Below are positions 63,045 to 64,000 of a DNA stretch of 64,000 bases, piece after piece. This stretch comes from Rhodospirillales bacterium. Lineage in GTDB: Bacteria; Pseudomonadota; Alphaproteobacteria; Reyranellales; Reyranellaceae. Each line of letters starts with the position of its first letter. The stretch's first letter is position 1. The notes beneath the pieces were generated by a model that saw only the letters and a list, made by a program, of their open reading frames with translations, had not been told where the DNA came from and made no database searches. Where the stretch lies: contig CP064988.1 of NCBI GenBank assembly GCA_016699855.1, forward strand, positions 4,864,501 through 4,928,500, written 5' to 3'. Made by a program: the position numbers and the translations under genes.

Positions 63045-64000
63045 AGAGGATGTCCGCGATGAGGTTGAACAGGACCACAAGACAGGCGAACACGAAGGTG
63101 ACCGCCATCACGACCGGGGTGTCGTTGGCCAGCATCGAGGCGATCAGCAGCGAGCCGATGCCGGGGACGCGGAAGATCTGCTCGGTGACGATGGCGCCGC
63201 CGAACACGACGGGCAGCTGGAGCGCCACCAGCGTGACGACCGGGATCAGGGCGTTGCGCACGACGTGCTTGGTGATGACCTTGCGCTCGCCGATGCCCTT
63301 GGAGCGCGCCGTGGTCACGTAGTCGAGCTTGATCACGTCGAGCACCGAGGAGCGCACGTAGCGCACCAGCGAGGCGCCCTGGAACAGGCCCAGCACCATC
63401 ACCGGCATGATCGCCTGGCGGACGTGCTCCCAGTAGAACCGCCAGCCCGTCGCGTCGATGTTGGCGCGGTAGACGAAGGGCAGCCAGTCGAGCTGCACCG
63501 AGAACACCAGGATGAACAGCAGGCCGGTGAAGAAGGTCGGCAGCGAGAAGCCGACGAAGGCCAGCGTGTTGGCGATCTGGTCGAACAGCGAGTAGGGCTT
63601 GGTCGCCGCGAGCACGCCGATCGGCAGCGCCACGAGGATGGCGAGGACCTGCGAGGAGCCGATCACGATCAGCGTCACCGGCAGCCGCTGGAGGATCAGG
63701 TCGTCGACGTCGATGCGGCTGACGAAGGAGAAACCCCAGTCGCCCTGCAGCATCGCCGCGAGCCAGTGGACGTAACGGGTCCACACCGGGTCGTCGAGGC
63801 CGAACTTGGCGCGCAGCGCCGCGCGCACCTCCGGCGGCACCGCCGGGTTGGTGGCCAGCTCCTCGAACGGATCGCCCGGCGCCAGCGCCAGGATGCAGAA
63901 CAGCACGAGGCTGATCCCGAGCAGGCTCGGGATCGCGATCAGCAGGCGGCGGATGATGTATGGCGCGGGACCACGGGGACGCCGGGGTCCCCGCCCGGCC
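63010..64000 (-). CDS. Oligopeptide-type ABC transporter permease (OppB/DppB-like), 5' end outside window
   Basis: Inner-membrane permease. The visible part begins with the family N-terminus YIIRRLLIAIPSLLGISLVLFCILALAPGDP and includes KFGLDDPVWTRYVHWLAAMLQGDWGFSF and the EAA-like loop LDYVTTARSKGIGERKVITKHVVRNALIPVVT. The frame is open to the window edge with no start codon before YIIRRLL, so the start lies outside. The solute-binding protein gene is probably just upstream beyond the edge. Confidence 0.92.
   Translation of the reverse strand, partial: AGRGPRRPRGPAPYIIRRLLIAIPSLLGISLVLFCILALAPGDPFEELATNPAVPPEVRAALRAKFGLDDPVWTRYVHWLAAMLQGDWGFSFVSRIDVDDLILQRLPVTLIVIGSSQVLAILVALPIGVLAATKPYSLFDQIANTLAFVGFSLPTFFTGLLFILVFSVQLDWLPFVYRANIDATGWRFYWEHVRQAIMPVMVLGLFQGASLVRYVRSSVLDVIKLDYVTTARSKGIGERKVITKHVVRNALIPVVTLVALQLPVVFGGAIVTEQIFRVPGIGSLLIASMLANDTPVVMAVTFVFACLVVLFNLIADILYGWLDPRIAYR

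Overview
The window is high-GC (roughly 70% by eye) bacterial chromosome, most likely from an alphaproteobacterium. Pointers are an HdaA-type DnaA-like protein behind a CDP-alcohol phosphatidyltransferase and a PerM-type permease, a small aa3-type cytochrome oxidase subunit IV, pyrB followed by an alphaproteobacterial pseudo-dihydroorotase, many Bug-type substrate receptors, and a hairpin repeat (CCCTCTCC...GGAGAGGG) in about a dozen gaps. The genus cannot be fixed from sequence alone.

Layout. 1-2.4 kb: molybdate transport (modABC, minus strand) divergent from a short modE, with a perfect ModE-like palindrome between them. 2.4-9.3 kb: catabolic genes (HpaB-like hydroxylase and Bug receptor, both frameshifted; hydrolase, two CoA-transferase subunits, GST, metallo-hydrolase, PPOX protein). 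9.4-12.2 kb: argE, an RluA-type pseudouridine synthase, nadX. 12.5-17.2 kb: a three-gene 2-oxoacid:acceptor oxidoreductase with its own flavin/Fe-S electron-transfer subunit (korC/korA/korB-like). 17.2-25.1 kb: mixed metabolism (Bug receptor, SDR, ppa, uronate dehydrogenase-like, phytanoyl-CoA dioxygenase, FAD oxidoreductase, crotonase, hutD). 25.1-34.1 kb: core block purN-purM, DUF2066, pgsA-like, perM, hdaA, an SDR, an inserted lower-GC gene, yicC, gmk. 34.4-35.5 kb: decayed IS110/IS1111 element. 35.6-45.8 kb: quinone oxidoreductase, pyrC'-pyrB, methyltransferase, flavoprotein, two-component system, adenylate cyclase, threonine dehydratase. 46.4-47.9 kb: DpgC-like dioxygenase and tRNA-Leu(UAA).

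48-57 kb is the accessory core. A bufferin-type RiPP cluster (Cys-rich precursor, DUF692 iron oxidase, DUF2063 partner) is split by tandem hairpin repeats and a DUF559 gene. It is followed by an orphan terminase pair with a near-consensus promoter, then a markedly AT-richer two-gene CBASS-like defence operon (patatin effector plus CD-NTase). 57-60 kb holds a Cys-nucleophile hydrolase homologue, a YopT-like cysteine protease candidate and a second phytanoyl-CoA dioxygenase. 60-64 kb is an oligopeptide-type ABC transporter cut by the window edge.

Five otherwise well-conserved genes carry single-base-type frameshifts. This many suggests consensus or assembly indels at least as much as gene decay, so those lesions should be checked against reads before being called pseudogenes.
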